From positions 1 through 64,000 of the forward strand of contig PUQB01000220.1 in the NCBI GenBank assembly GCA_003024785.1: a DNA stretch of 64,000 bases. The letters run 5' to 3'. Positions 23,340-36,555 of the stretch are shown here, one piece after another. The first letter of the stretch is position 1. The number at the start of each line of letters is the position of its first letter. Both the position numbers and the translations under genes were made by a program. The notes beneath the pieces were generated by a model that worked only from the letters and a program-made list of their open reading frames with translations, was not told where the DNA came from and did no database searches. This DNA comes from Selaginella tamariscina. Lineage: Eukaryota; Streptophyta; Lycopodiopsida; Selaginellales; Selaginellaceae.

Positions 23340-25460
23340 TCATTAACAATTCTTCTTCGCTATTACCTTCTGAGTGAGGCGAAGAAGGTCTAAGCCGCTT
23401 GTGAGATGGTTCAAGATCTTCTGCATCTTCTATTAATGTTTCCATGGGTCCTAGAGTGTGCGAATGTTCTATACTCCTCGAGATAACTTCCGGTCTAATA
23501 TCTGATTGAAGTTCGTTCTCAGACTCCGAGATTGAACCAGATTCACCTTCAGAGCTATCGCACTTATCTGGAGGGAACTTCTCTCAAATACGCCTTTATG
23601 GATTCGTTGGGGTACTCAGTTGAGACCCAATCTATCCACTTGTTCAGATCCTCAACCATGGTCTTATCCTTTTCAACGGCAAACACACATGTATGCCGAA
23701 GGTAACACTCCTTCAAGACGGACCCCTTGTGCAGTAGTCAAAAACCCACGCATCACTGTCAGGACCCCTAATCAAGTTGACGATGCTCCGTGCCGCTTGA
23801 CTTGTAATGTTTGGATAACGTACATTGCCGAATACGTCACTCCCCCTATCGGTGTATCGGATGGAGGTTCAGGGCCGTTGGAGTGCAAACAGATGCCTGG
23901 CCAGTCATTTGGAAGCTTGAAATTGTTTGGCGCATTCCTAACAACCAAGTGAACAACGGTATCAATGCACTTGGGATTAGCATCGTTCATATAAAATCCT
24001 GTTCAACGATGTCTATTCTTCTTGGCGAAGGCGAAGGCAAAAGTATCGGTGACATGAGCAAGAATCAAGAAATAAATACCTGAAAAAGTAGGTATCAGTG
24101 AAGAGCGCAAGCATGAATTCAATTAATAAATACCTTCTATGTATATGCTTGCATGGCTAAGTTTCTCCACCAGATCCTCTAGTGCCCTATTTGTCGAAAG
24201 ATTTTTTGACACCCGCCGATCCATCACGAACAATTGAAACGGTTTCCTACAAGCAGTGATTTTACCCCATAAAGTCTCCGAATCTAACAACAAACATCTG
24301 TAGGGCTTGTCGTGATTCGTAGCATCCCTCCTTTATAAGGTTCAATTCGGTTCTCCTCTGCTGAAGGACTGCCATAAGAGAAGGCATCATCCCAATGTTC
24401 TCTTTTTTGGCGTTGGCGTGCAATAGATTCTTGCCTAGATCTTCCGATTGGTTCACCCATTCGACAAGCATATCATCGTTCGTCACATGCAAATATTTGC
24501 TGACCTCTTCATATGTTGAGGTCGAGGTCCAACCCAGTTTGTGGCAGTGTATTCCCAACCACTCCTTGAAATGCCTGACCGTCTTCAACTCCATTGCCTT
24601 GAGATGAAAAGGAGAGGTTGGGCTGCTGTTATTAATTTGTAGTTTGCCATCGATCACCAAATCAGCCAAGACTTCCATCTCCTCCATCGTTGTTCCATTT
24701 AAAGACTTCAACCATGTGAGTTTGAAATCGTTGTCTACATCCTTTATAGATTGAACAGACTTAGCCTTCGGCGTCTTACTGGGTTTCTTTGCAGACTTCT
24801 CTGAGGGCTCCACTTCACTTGTCTGCTTCTTCTTCAGTGTTCCTTTTGAAAAGGATTCCATAATTCCCAACCATTTGGCAAAGATCCTATCTTCGGCAAG
24901 AAATCAACATCATCAGAAAGGATGTTTCCTTCCCGCCCACCTGGGCAAAATCAACTGCTGCAATTTCTTCAACTCTCTGAGAAAAAAGACAGATTAATAT
25001 ACCGGCGAGATAAATCCTGCCCAGACAATTTGCTTACCCGGTAGTTCGCAGATTGTGTATTTCCTGCAGTAGCTCTTTGTGGTCGCTCAAAGAGATTCCC
25101 ACACGGATCGCGTGTGTTTAAACTTCTCCCATATTTTGCTGTTGTAGTGGTTGGTGTCGGCAACGTCCCATTCTGCCGATAACTTATGGTACTGCTCGAT
25201 TGTGAGATTCGGCTTAGCTAAAAACGCCGATCTTTTTGTCAGCTTCTCACGGGTATGCTCGGAAAGTTTTGTTGCCATCATTCCTTTGTTGATTCCAGAA
25301 TCCCCTGCCCATCTCTCCTGCTCTTGTCTTTAATGTCACCTCAATTCCACATCTGAATACAAAAATGATTAGTTCAAGTATCCGAGTATAACAGATTTTA
25401 TTTTAATTCTTACCCAGAATTTGACGACGACTCCATACTAATGACTCGATCTCCTTGTTT
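23340..25460 (-). pseudogene. ParB/methyltransferase-like gene of the outer transposon, internally deleted
   Basis: Reverse-strand copy of the gene at 39195-42290. It retains the segments KLSEHTREKLTKRSAFLAK, the 24262-24870 middle region (MGIMESFSKGTLKKKQ onward) and the degenerate methyltransferase part (NDANPKCIDTVVHLVV). About 1 kb is missing near 25275-25285. The deleted part corresponds to about 39390-40375 of the inner copy, i.e. most of the N-terminal domain and all of the ParB domain. The junction shares CAAC with both breakpoints, so a microhomology-mediated deletion is likely. Confidence 0.75.
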
Positions 25461-25579
25461 GATCAAATCGTCCTTCTGCAAAATAATACACTATGAATAC
25501 AAATCATAATAAAACGCACACACACTTGTATAAAACCCGAATATACAAAAATAATACACAGAGAGAAGTAGACGTAATT

Positions 25580-25666
25580 AACTGTCCGAAGCTCACATTT
25601 GTGCTAGTGCAAAAGAAAAATAACATTTCGTTTTAGAACCACCACAAATGTGAGCTCTGGACAGTT
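25580..25666. repeat. Hairpin upstream of the ParB/MTase-like gene, outer copy
   Basis: Arms AACTGTCCGAAGCTCACATT and the near-exact complement AATGTGAGCTCTGGACAGTT are separated by about 40 nt. It lies between the gene's first exon and the palindrome array. Also present in the inner copy at about 39006-39092. Confidence 0.75.
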
Positions 25667-25769
25667 TTACATAGATTCCTAGCTTTTACTCGAAATATTA
25701 TGATAAGATGATAAAGTAAATAAAATGAGATATGCAACTTATATATACTAATACACATATATATTCACA

Positions 25770-27240
25770 TGGAAGGTGCGGCGGGATTAATCTCGCCACC
25801 CCTTCAATGCCTCCTGAAAGAGCGGGCGAGATTAATCTCGCCACCTTTCTGGAGGCCTTGAACGGGAGTGCAGAATTAATCTTGCCACCCTTCTCGGTTT
25901 CAGAGAGAACTGGGCAGGATTTATTTCTCACACCCCTTCAGTGACTCTAGAAAGGAGGCGGGATTAATCTCGCCCACCATGTAAGGGATGGTTAAATGAA
26001 TTTCCCCACCCTTCCCAATTCTCTCCATTGGTATGTTGTAAACCTTCTACGTCTTAGACAGAAACGTTTAGGATTGGTCCGACTCACCAATGGAGAAAAA
26101 AGCGAAGCGTGGCGGGATTCATTCCTCGTCCAGGCATTGAAGACTCGGCGGGATTAATCCCGCCGCCCAAGGCCTTCACTCGGTCCCTATGCGGCGGGAT
26201 TAATCCCGCCGGACGCCAATTCCCTTTGCGGAATCGGGCAGGATTAATCCCGCCGCCTAGGCACTTCAGCAGGCCAATGGCAGCGGGATAAATCCCGCCC
26301 GATTCCGCGCAGGGCATGCGTACGCGGCGAGATTAATCCCGCCTCCCAGGCCCTTCACTCAGGCCTTAGTCGGCGGGATTAATCCCGCCGAACGCCAATG
26401 CCCTGTGCGAAATCTTGCGGGATTAATCCGCGCGCCTAGGCCCTTCAGGTAGGCCAATGGCGGCAGGATAAATCCGCCCGATTCCGCGCAGGGCATGCGT
26501 ACGCGGTGGGATTAATCCCGCCCACCATGTAAGGGATGGTGAAATTAATCCCACCACCCTTCTCAGTTCCCTCCATTGTGTATTTTGTAAACCTTCTCCG
26601 TCTCAGATAGAGTTAGTCGGGATTGATTCAACATACCAATGGAGGAAAAAAGGGTGGCGGATTAATCCCGCCACCGGGCAATGAAGGTTCGGAGAGATTA
26701 ATCCCGCCGCCCTCTCATAAATCATGCGCTCACACATATAATTGGCTGCGGCATTTTGAACAGGGATGGCGGATTAATCCCGCCGCCTTACGCGCAGGAC
26801 ATGTCATGCAGGCTCTTCGGTTAGCCTTCCGTGCAGGATCTTTCATGCAGGCTCTTCGGTTAGCCTCATGAGCGGCGGGATTAATCCCGCCGCCCATCCC
26901 TGTAAATGCCCTGCGCGGAATCCGCCGGGATTAATCCCGCCCATTAGGGCTTCACACAGGCCATTGCCGCGAGATAATCCCGCCGCATTCCGCACAGGGC
27001 ATGGGTGAGGCGGGATTAATCCCGCCGCCGAGGCCCCTCATGCAAGCCATGGCGGCGGGATTAATCCCGCCGCTCTTCGGTTTGTCCTAGGCGGCGGGAT
27101 TAATCCGCCCCCCATAGCCTGCGTGAAGGGCCTCGGCGGCGGGATTAATCCCGCCGCCATGGCCCCAACCATGTAGCGGCGGGATTAATCTCGCCGCCGA
27201 GGCCATAAACCTATAGCGGCGGGATTAATCCCGCTGCTCG
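25770..27240. repeat. Array of the 18-bp palindrome GGCGGGATTAATCCCGCC (block 1, outer element, ParB side)
   Basis: By eye roughly two dozen exact or near-exact copies at about 40-60-bp spacing. Variants include GGCGAGATTAATCTCGCC. Spacers often contain paired words such as AGGCCCTTCACTCAGGCC and CCCTGCGCGGAAT. The array lies directly upstream of the ParB/MTase-like gene, which is transcribed leftward. Long ORFs here (GGINPA/GLIPP peptides) are translation artefacts of the repeat. Confidence 0.95.
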
Positions 27241-27716
27241 AGGGGCTTAGCGTGTGTGCGAGAGAAAAAAATAATAAATAAAAAATTATACAGATAAAAA
27301 CACACACATATATATATGTGTGTATATAATATATATATGTATGTATGTATGTATGTATAGGAGTGTACGTGTGTGTGCAAGAGATAGATAAATAATAAAA
27401 TTATACAGTACTGGTACAATATATGTGTGTACATAGGTATATATATGTGTGTATATGTATATCGTGTGTATGCGTGTGAGTGAAACAAATAAAATCATAC
27501 AGATAACACAAACACACACACACACACACATATACACAGAAGTGTGCGTGTGTGTGCGAAAAATAAAACTAATAAATAAATAAAATTATACAGATAAACA
27601 CACACATATATATGTGTGTATATAGATATATAACCCATAGAGAAAGAGAGAGAGTCTGTGAAATATATAAGCATATATATAAACTAGTGTTGTATACTAT
27701 TTGTTAATATGCATTG

Positions 27717-27782
<66 letters not shown>

Positions 27783-28130
27783 AAGCAGTGTGCGTGTGTG
27801 TGGGAGAGATAGATCAATAAAAAAATTATATAGATACTGGTACACATAATATATGTAGGTATATATGTATATAGTATATATATATGTGTATATGTATATT
27901 GTGTGTATGCGTGTGTGAGCGAAACAAATAAAATCATACAGATAAACAAACACACACACACATAATATACACAGGAGTGTGCGTGTGTGTGCGAGAGATA
28001 AACTAATAAATAAATAAAATTATACAGATAAACACACACATATATATATGTGTGTATATAGATATATAACCCATATGAATATATAGCATATATAAACTAG
28101 TGTTGTATACTATTGTTAATATGCATTGAT

Positions 28131-28176
<46 letters not shown>

Positions 28177-28300
28177 AAGCAGTGTGCGTGTGTGTGGGAG
28201 AGATAGATCAATAAAAACAAATTTATAAATACTGGTACACATAAAATTATACGCACACTCCTATACATATATACATACATACATATACACACACACACAG
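27241..28300. repeat. Microsatellite region, outer element left half
   Basis: Mixed (GT)n, (TA)n and (TG/TA) tracts with a recurring ~300-bp higher-order unit (GTGTGCGTGTGTGTG, then AGAGATAGAT, then AAAATTATACAGATA). A pure (TA)n run lies at about 27718-27778. It mirrors 35720-37320. No coding content. Confidence 0.9.
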
Positions 28301-28810
28301 ATCTCACCTGTGTGCACAGCCGCCGCCGCCGATTTCACAGCCGCCGCCTCTTGAAACCCTAAGAATATACCTAAGAATATATATTAACCCTAATAGAATA
28401 TTCCTTCTGAGAATATACTTAACCCTAAAAAGAATAAAATATAGATTCGCCCTAAACGAATATTTTTTCATTATATTATTAGCGCGTGCGTGTGCGTGGG
28501 TGTATCACATACACCCCAAAAATATAAATCATACAGGGATTTAACATGTGTGTGTCCATGAGAGTTTAAAGTTTCATGTGTATCAATACATACATACCAT
28601 ATTTAATACACATAATATATACATACACACGTGTATACACACAGACATACATATATATTACATGGGTTTAGGGTTTAGGGTTTTGGTTTTTGGATTTAGG
28701 ATGGATCATGCATGGTGTGTATGTATGAGAGAAGAGAGAGTGTTGAAAAATTATTTTTGTACACATTGCATATATTAGTACACATATATACTTACACATA
28801 TTATACACAG
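28301..28810. other. Element core: GCC-repeat, AGAATAT-rich segment and short telomere-type repeat
   Basis: Contains CAGCCGCCGCCGCC near 28320, several GAATATTC/AGAATAT words and GGGTTTAGGGTTTAGGG at about 28671-28690. It mirrors 35200-35705 in the inner element. Non-coding. Confidence 0.7.
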
Positions 28811-29321
28811 ATATATGCAAGTTGTAACTAAAATGGGCATGGCTATAGTCCCATTTCCTAATAATTAGCAATTTTAGCTATTTAATTAGCATTTTCTAAT
28901 ATTAAAGGAATATTCTTTAGAATATATGTTTGAAAAGAGAATATTCTTTAGAATATTCTATTTTGTATTCTACCCTTTAATAAATTATAGCATTCATTGA
29001 ACAAAAATTAATAACATTATAAAAGTAGAATGTATTAAATTATATAATATATTGCCTAATATAACAATTAAGGAAGAGCATAAGAGGTACATTATATAAA
29101 TATTGATGTTGTTATTAAAATATTAATATTTAAATATAACATTATTAATTAAAAATTTGTAGTAGTAATAATATATATATAAAATCCTATAATAATATAG
29201 TCAATCTTCCATATCATTTTTTAAATTTATATAGTTAAGTATACAATTTGGTACTATTATTAAAGAGTTTATAATAATTATGAATATTAAATATATGATA
29301 TTTTATAATTTTGTAATTGCT

Positions 29322-32300
29322 TTAAGCTTCAGAAAACATACATTCCCTTGCAGTTTTGTTAATCGTGACTTTATCAACGCTTCTTGACATCCACCCATAT
29401 CGAATGGATTTAACATTTATAAAACATGCTGGGTCTTTTTGATTGGGAGACCATGTTTTCTCTAGGCATCCATTATATCTTTCGCTCTCCTTCTCGTGTC
29501 GCCTTTTTTGTGGTTTGAACCATGCAACCTTAACAATACTATTTTTTGTGATTACTTCAGGTGTGTCGATAATTTGACCCATCCAAATAGGCTGATTATA
29601 TGACGCATCTGGAGTAATGAGAACCATCATTAGTTTTTGAAGATCCTTGCAGCAATCAAAGTATGCTTTAGGTTTTTGGTTCCTTTGTCCAACAAAGTGT
29701 GGGGTTTGCACTTCCACATCACTACTGGCTTCTATGTCGTCTATGCTCAGTGATGTCATTTCAATCTCCTCTCGCCACCTTGTTTTAGGCCAGAAAGGGT
29801 GTTGCAATTCTGTACTTGTGACAGTAGGCCCTTCCAACTCTCGAACAACAGTCTCCCAATAGTGACCACATGCTTATATAGTTCTGAGTAACCAGTTGCC
29901 TTATCAGAATTCTTTGGCATCGATTTTTGAACCCATGCCACATATTTTTTGATGCCATCAATAATAACCTCTTGTTCCTTGAGCTGGGCACTCAATGGAA
30001 TAGGGTCTGGTTGTCCTTCTGGGAGAAGTGGCTTTCCATCCTCTCCACTTTTGAAGAGCATTAAGCCCTCTTTCGGTAACCACTCCTGCTCTGATGGCCG
30101 TAACTTGTACTGCATAATAGGTATACCATCTCGTATGGAGAAAAAGAATTGTAGCGGCACAAGGTGACCAACTAAAGAATCACTCCCTTCTTTTATATAC
30201 TCCTTGAGAAATTTTTTGAAGTCTGGCACCTCAGTCACAAGCAAAGCACAACTTTTTTTGGAGATGCAATTTTCAAAAAGATTCATCATATGCGGTAAGG
30301 TAAGTGCACTTGTCCTTTTTGTAGAGTTGGAGACCTTGCTGAAGAACGCATCAATATCTTCATGAGTGTGACCAACCATAAGGAAACTGAGCGTGATTGT
30401 TTCAAACACACCTTTGGCAACAAGCATTGACAAGTATGCTAGCACATATCTAGAAAATAAAAGTAAGTATGAGCTTGAGAAACCCTTAAGTAAAATGATT
30501 TACCTATTTTTGTTCTCGCCTGCACAATTATCCATCTGTAAAAGCAAATGACGAGGAAGCTTATTTGATGTTGAGGACACATGTACACTATTTGAGCTAG
30601 ATCCCTCCACTGAACCTGAACTCTCAACAGGGCCATCTGTTTTTTGTGCAGGTTGCTGACAATGCCTCTCATATTCCCAAGTAGCCTCAAGTGCAGATGT
30701 GTTCATGAGAGCATTATGTAAAGGTTGAAGGTGTTGTTTCTTCACTTTGAGATCACTGATAGGACTTGTCTGTGAGTGGGCTTCAAGGTTTCTGAAACAC
30801 ATGGCTAACGACCCAATAGTGAAATTGGAGTCGCTAGACCAATGTGGAAGTGAAAAGTGTCCATATGACTCACAACCGTGTCCATGTGTTAGCACACCTG
30901 TCAATGAAATCGGAAGTTTCATGACATTTCCAAGGCACTTTGGTGTTGCAAAGAGCTTTGGAATGCTGGTCTTTGAATGATCCATCTTGTCATGGATCAA
31001 GCACAGGTACTCTGATGGGCGTGACACAGAAAGCATGCGGTGTGCATAGTACTGAGACCGGCAAGTTTGTTGTGCAATCATGTGGGCCTCCATCTTCCTT
31101 TGAATGGTAGTGATCTCCACCAAGGTTTTTGCACAAGCCTCTGCAGCCTTCAATGATGTACAAGTGTCACACTTAGAAAAGCTAGAGTGTTTTGCAATCT
31201 CCACATCCTTAAAATGAGTATTCCATATGTTGTTGAAGGTACCAGTGCAGATTGCTTGGAGCCCCATCAAACTGAGGCACTTGTTCACATGTTCACACAG
31301 TTTCAATTGAGTGTAGATTGAAGGTAAAACCTTGAGATTTTCCCTGACCCCTGCATTTGTGGTTCGGCATTTGTGAGGCATCCTGTCTGCATTTGCTTCC
31401 ACAAAAGCCTTGAGTATCTCTATGGCTGCCATGATGTGAGAGCGGGTTTTGACCAAGCGAGTGTTCCCATGAACTGAGGTTCGCGCTCCATCTAGCCACT
31501 CATCCCTCCGACGGTAGAACGTGGTCTTTGGGATATACTGTACCAAGCTTTGAAGCAGATGGCCACCTTATTAAATACCATGGATGTACTCTGATAACCT
31601 GTGTCCGAGGCCATTCCATCAATACACCCAGTTAGTGCAGCATATACAAACTCATGCCTTTGCTTTTGGGTGAGCATACGAAAGACATGTCTACATTGGG
31701 TAATTTCATTCCGGTCTGCCATCTGACAACACTTCTTCTTGCAACAGTCAATCGTGGAAATGCTCGTAACACTTTCGGAAGATGTAGGATCCATCTTTAC
31801 CCTCTTGCTGAAACTTGCAGGGGAAGATCTACAACCCATGAATCGCCTTTTTCTTACAATAGGACCAATGCAAGGAACCTCTTCAAATATGAGTTGTTCT
31901 CCGGGTTGTTATATTGAAATCCAACCCAGAATAGTTGAACCATCTTGCCATCTTAATTCAGATGTCACCACCTCACGAGGGATCCAGGATACAATGTGCC
32001 ATTAGGTGAAACCTCTGTCACAACTACACCCACGAAGTCGGACCTAGTTTCTCTCTGACACTGCTCCATTGAATTTATAGCTGTGATTGCCTCTTCCGAC
32101 TTCAATCTCACGAAGAAAGAGAATCACCTCATCCATCACAGCAGGCAAGCCATCATCTGGTAAACTCGTGCTACTATTTGTTTGTGACTCTGCATATTCT
32201 GTGTCAGCCTTGACTTCATCCAAATTCCACAATACAGGAGAACCCTCCTCAAATTCCATTCCCAGAACCTCAACATGCTTGTAAATGGTGTTCACCCATA

Positions 32301-32432
32301 CGTAACACAAGATCCTTGGGCAATATGGTGACATGATGCATTATTATCTCGAACTTCCACAGTTCCAGTGCCAACTATCTCGTTGTTCCGAAGAAGACAT
32401 ACTTTATCTCTCCAGTATTAAACATATTGTCC
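29322..32432 (-). CDS. DDE-type transposase (DUF7869-like) of the inner element
   Basis: Read from about 32432 down to the TAA at 29322-29324, with one short intron corresponding to 48865-48918 in the outer copy. Upstream coding sequence is possible because the first exon begins at an acceptor-like GTGCAG. Order: N-terminal DUF8039-like module (DKVCLLRNNEIVGTGTVEV); RKKxxCCQ-like Cys cluster; helix-turn-helix-like region with IPKTTFYRRRDEWLDGAR; SKCDTCTSLKAA zinc knuckle; RNase H-like core LIHDKMDHSKT, LLQMDNCAGENKNR and VGHTHEDIDAFFSKVS, which supply the acidic residues; then a C-terminal chromo/BAH-like module (IWMGQIIDTPEV, IIKVAWFKPQKR). Predicted to catalyse transposition in the nucleus. 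Several small frame breaks are visible. Family naming rests on the GHTHEDID and MDNCAGENKN motifs. Confidence 0.8.
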
Positions 32433-32577
32433 TGCACATAAATAATTGTATTATTTATGATATCTGTTTATGCAATATTTCTAAGAAATCTGAATTACGA
32501 TTACTTAATAATATGCATATGCAATAATACATAATTATGTTTAGAGATAATATCTCATGTTTGATTAATACAACTGA

Positions 32578-33235
32578 TGGGCGGGATTAATCCCGCCCGA
32601 GAATCCCTCCGACGAGGAACGGTCGGCGGGATTAATCCCGCCGCCGACTCAACCCCTTCGGAGAGAGTCGGCGGGATTAATCCCGCCTTGGACTCCCTCC
32701 GAAAAGGAAGAGGCGCGGGGATTAATCCCGCCGCCTCTTCCTCCTCGGGGGGAGTCCGGCGGGATTAATCCCGCCCACAATTTCTTACGACGGGGAAGGG
32801 AGTCCGGCGGGATTAATCCCGCCGCCGACTCAACCCTTCGGAGAGAGTCGGCGGGATTAATCCCGCCCACAATTCTTACGACGGGGAATGGGTGGCGGGA
32901 TTAAACCCGCACATAACTCTCTCCAAAACTATGATTTCAAAGAGATCTCGGATAAATCCTGTCCCCAAATCCTTAAAACAGGGATGTGGTGGCGAGATTA
33001 ATCCCGCCACCCCTTCCCTGCCTCCTAAAATGGTTGGCGGGATTAATCCCGCCGACAACTCTTTCTAATAAATTCTGGTAACTCTTCATCAGTTGAGAAG
33101 GTTATCGACGGATTAATCCCGCCACTCTTTTTCAGTGGCGGAGAAGCATTGCCCGAGAGATGGTGGCGGGATTAATCCCGCCACCTCTTCAAAGAGGCGA
33201 AAAAGAAATGGCCGGATTAATCCCGCCGCCCCGGT
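32578..33235. repeat. Palindrome array block 2 (inner element, transposase side)
   Basis: About 13 copies of GGCGGGATTAATCCCGCC or close variants over 650 bp. Many spacers are themselves small stems (for example CGACTC ... GAGTCG around CCCCTTCGG). Lies immediately upstream of the leftward transposase gene. Confidence 0.95.
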
Positions 33236-34845
33236 TAACCTAGAATATTAAGTTAAAAGGATATTTAAACGGATAAATCCCTAACGGAATATATTATAAT
33301 CCTAATGCATTTCTAAACCCTAAATTGTAATTTTAAGAGAGAATGTAAGAGAGTGAATCTTAATAAGTATTTTTAAATTTGTTTATAATACTTACTGTAA
33401 ACAGCATTGAAGGCGCCGTGCTTTCCTATAAAGAATAGCACCCAATTTAATCTCGCTCCTGAGATGATCACTATGAAGAAAAAAGAAGATCTAAAGAGTG
33501 AAAAATACAGAAATGAAAAAACCCTTGCCGGAGAAAGAACCAGATCTGAATTTGAGTGGGAAATTAAATGCATTTTCAAATTTACATGTCAGATCGACAA
33601 TACATATGTCAGAAATTCAAATTTTTTAAAAAGAACAGAAAATAAAATTTAAGATGAGTTGACACAAATATCCGACACTCTGACATATATACTGACCAAT
33701 GAGTATACTGACATATATACTGACCAATGAGTATTTAAAATTGCATTTAATGTTATTCAAGTGATTCAAGCTGTTTAATATTACGAAATTTTTAGACTAT
33801 ATTCTACATTCTTAGTATTCAAGTATATTATATTATATATATATATATAATAAATATATACTTATACAATAAATAAATTGATATATTATTATGTATCATT
33901 TAAAATATATTCATAGTCTGTTTATTATTATTATTTTCTTAATTACTCGAGTATTTAGTTTTCATTTCCTAGTATCAATGGGATATTCTTTAATATTTTA
34001 TTAATATTTGAAGAATATTCTAATATTAAACCTGATTATCATAATTAAATTAGTCTTGTTCTTAATTATTGCAGTAATTATTCTACATTTGTATATATTA
34101 ATGAGATTTTCTCAATTAATTTGTTATTATTTCAGAATATTCATGTGTTAAACCTTATTATCAATATTAAATTAATACACACTATGAACATATTTTAAAT
34201 TATACATAATAATACATCATTTTATCTAATATATAGTCATATATAGTTTTAATAAATATATATTAATATCATTTCCTTAATTACTTGAGTAATTAATCTT
34301 TATATTAATGGGATATTCTCTATTATTTTCTTATTATTCCAAGATATTCCAATATTAAACATGATTATGATAATTAATTTAGTTAATTATTTGAGTACTT
34401 AATTTACATTTGTATATATTAATGGGATTTTCTCAATTAATTTCTTATTAATTCAAGAATATTTCAATGTTAAACCTTTTTATCAATATTAAATTATATA
34501 TATTATTAAAACTATATATGGCTATATATTAGATAAATCATATATTATTATGTATAATTTAAAATATGTTCATAGTGTGTTTATTAATATTATTTTCTTA
34601 ATTATTCGATGTTTGTTTTACACACATATATAAACACAATCATAAATTTACACACGCATTACAAGAACTTACAAAAACACATATGCACACACATGCACAA
34701 CCCTAAACCAAACTGAAGAAATATGTTGCTTCTTTATTTAAAACATTATGTTCAACGCATGTATGATATATGTACTCAATCTGTGTGACTGTATGTAACA
34801 CATTGAATTTACATGTGTAATATTTATATTAAGCTTGTTGGGAGC
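33236..34845. other. AT-rich element core, non-coding
   Basis: Very AT-rich sequence with internal repeats of AGAATATTC, TTAATATTAAATT and TAATGGGATTTTCTC, mirrored at about 44700-46090. A short ORF at 33407-33652 has a reverse-strand homologue at 45675-45917. It is conserved only because the elements are near-identical. Confidence 0.6.
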
Positions 34846-34849
34846 AAAC

Positions 34850-35335
34850 CCTAAACCCTAAACCCTAAACCCTAATATGTAACACAATGAATTTACTCAT
34901 GTAATATGTATGTATGTCTGTGTGTATACACGTGTGCATGTATATATGTGTACTGTGTATATATGTGTACTTTCTGTCTTCTCTCATACATACACACCAT
35001 GCATGATCCATGTAATATGTACTGTCTCTCTTCTCTCAAACATACACACCATGCATGATCTATAATATGTACTCGGTCTCTCTAATATTATGTACTAATA
35101 TGTATGTATGTATGTGTGTATAATACACACCATGCATGATCCATAATATGTACTGTCTCTCTTCTCTCATATACTATGTATGTATATCTGTGTATAATAT
35201 GTGTAAGTATATATGTGTACTAATATATGCAATGTGTACAAAAATAATTTTTCAACACTCTCTCTTCTCTCATACATACACACCATGCATGATCCATCCT
35301 AAATCCAAAACCCTAAACCCTAAACCCTAAACCCA
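34850..35335. repeat. Interstitial plant telomere-type repeats in the inner element
   Basis: AAACCCTAAACCCTAAACCC at about 34850-34875 and AACCCTAAACCCTAAACCC at about 35305-35330, among repeated ATGCATGATCC and CTTCTCTCATACA words. Equivalent (TTTAGGG)n tracts lie at about 44344-44366 and 44430-44456 in the outer copy and at 28671-28690. Confidence 0.85.
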
Positions 35336-35715
35336 TGTAATATGTATGTATGTCTGTGTGTATACACGTGTGTATGTATATATTATGTGTATTAATATAT
35401 GCAATGTGTATGTATGTATTGATACACATGAAACTTTAACACTCATGGACACACACATGTTAAATCCCTGCATGATTTATATTTTTGAGGTGTATGTGAT
35501 ACACCCACGCACACGCACGCGCTAATAATATAATGAAAGAATATTCGTTTAAGGCGAATCTATATTTATTCTTTTTAGGGTTTAAGTATATTCTCAGAAG
35601 GAATATTCTATTAGGGTTAATATATATTTAATTCCTTTAGGGTTTAGGTATATTCTTAGGGTTTCAAGAGGCGGCGGCTGTGAAATCGGCGGCGACTGTG
35701 CACACAGGTGAGATC

Positions 35716-35719
<4 letters not shown>

Positions 35720-35746
<27 letters not shown>

Positions 35747-36016
35747 ATATGTATAGGAGTGTGCGTATAAATTTATTTATTAGTTTTATCTCTCGCACAC
35801 ACACGCACACTCCTGTGTATGTATATATGTGTGTGGGTGTGTGTTTGTTTATTTGTATGATTTTATTTGTTTCGCTCACACACGCATACACACGATATAC
35901 ATATACACATATATATATATACCTATATACATATATACATACATATATTATGTGTACCAGTATCTGTAAATTTTTTTTTATTGATCTATCTCTTCCACAC
36001 ACACGCACACTGCTTT

Positions 36017-36047
<31 letters not shown>

Positions 36048-36524
36048 CAATGCATATTAACAAATAGTATACAACACTAGTTATATATATGCTTATATAT
36101 TCACAGACTCTCTCTCTTTCTCTATGGTTATATAATCTATATACACACATATATATGTGTGTGTTTATCTGTATAATTTATTTATTTATTAGTTTTATTT
36201 TTCGCACACACACGCACACTCTTGTGTATATATATGTGTGTTGTGTGTTGTTTATCTGTATGATTTTTATTTGTTTCGCTCACACGCATACACACGATAT
36301 ACATATACACACATATATATACCTATGTACACACAATATTGACCAGTACTGTATAATTTTATTTATTTATCTATCTCTTGCACACACACGTACACTCCTA
36401 TACATACTTACATACATACATATATATATATATATACACACATATATATATGTGTGTAACCAGTGTACCAGTATCTGTAAATTTTTTTTTATTGATCTAT
36501 CTCTCCCACACACACGCACACTGC

Positions 36525-36555
<31 letters not shown>

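Noticed and set aside
26084-26317. ORFs rich in GGINPA / GLIPP in the palindrome blocks
   Set aside because: They are translations of GGCGGGATTAATCCCGCC and appear on both strands in every block.
25770-27240. Regularly spaced palindromes as a CRISPR array
   Set aside because: Spacing is irregular, spacers are related stems rather than unique sequence, there are no cas genes, and the context is a eukaryotic transposon.
30747-30980. ORFs antisense to the transposase (also 48390-48623)
   Set aside because: Identical shadows in both copies, with no recognisable domain.
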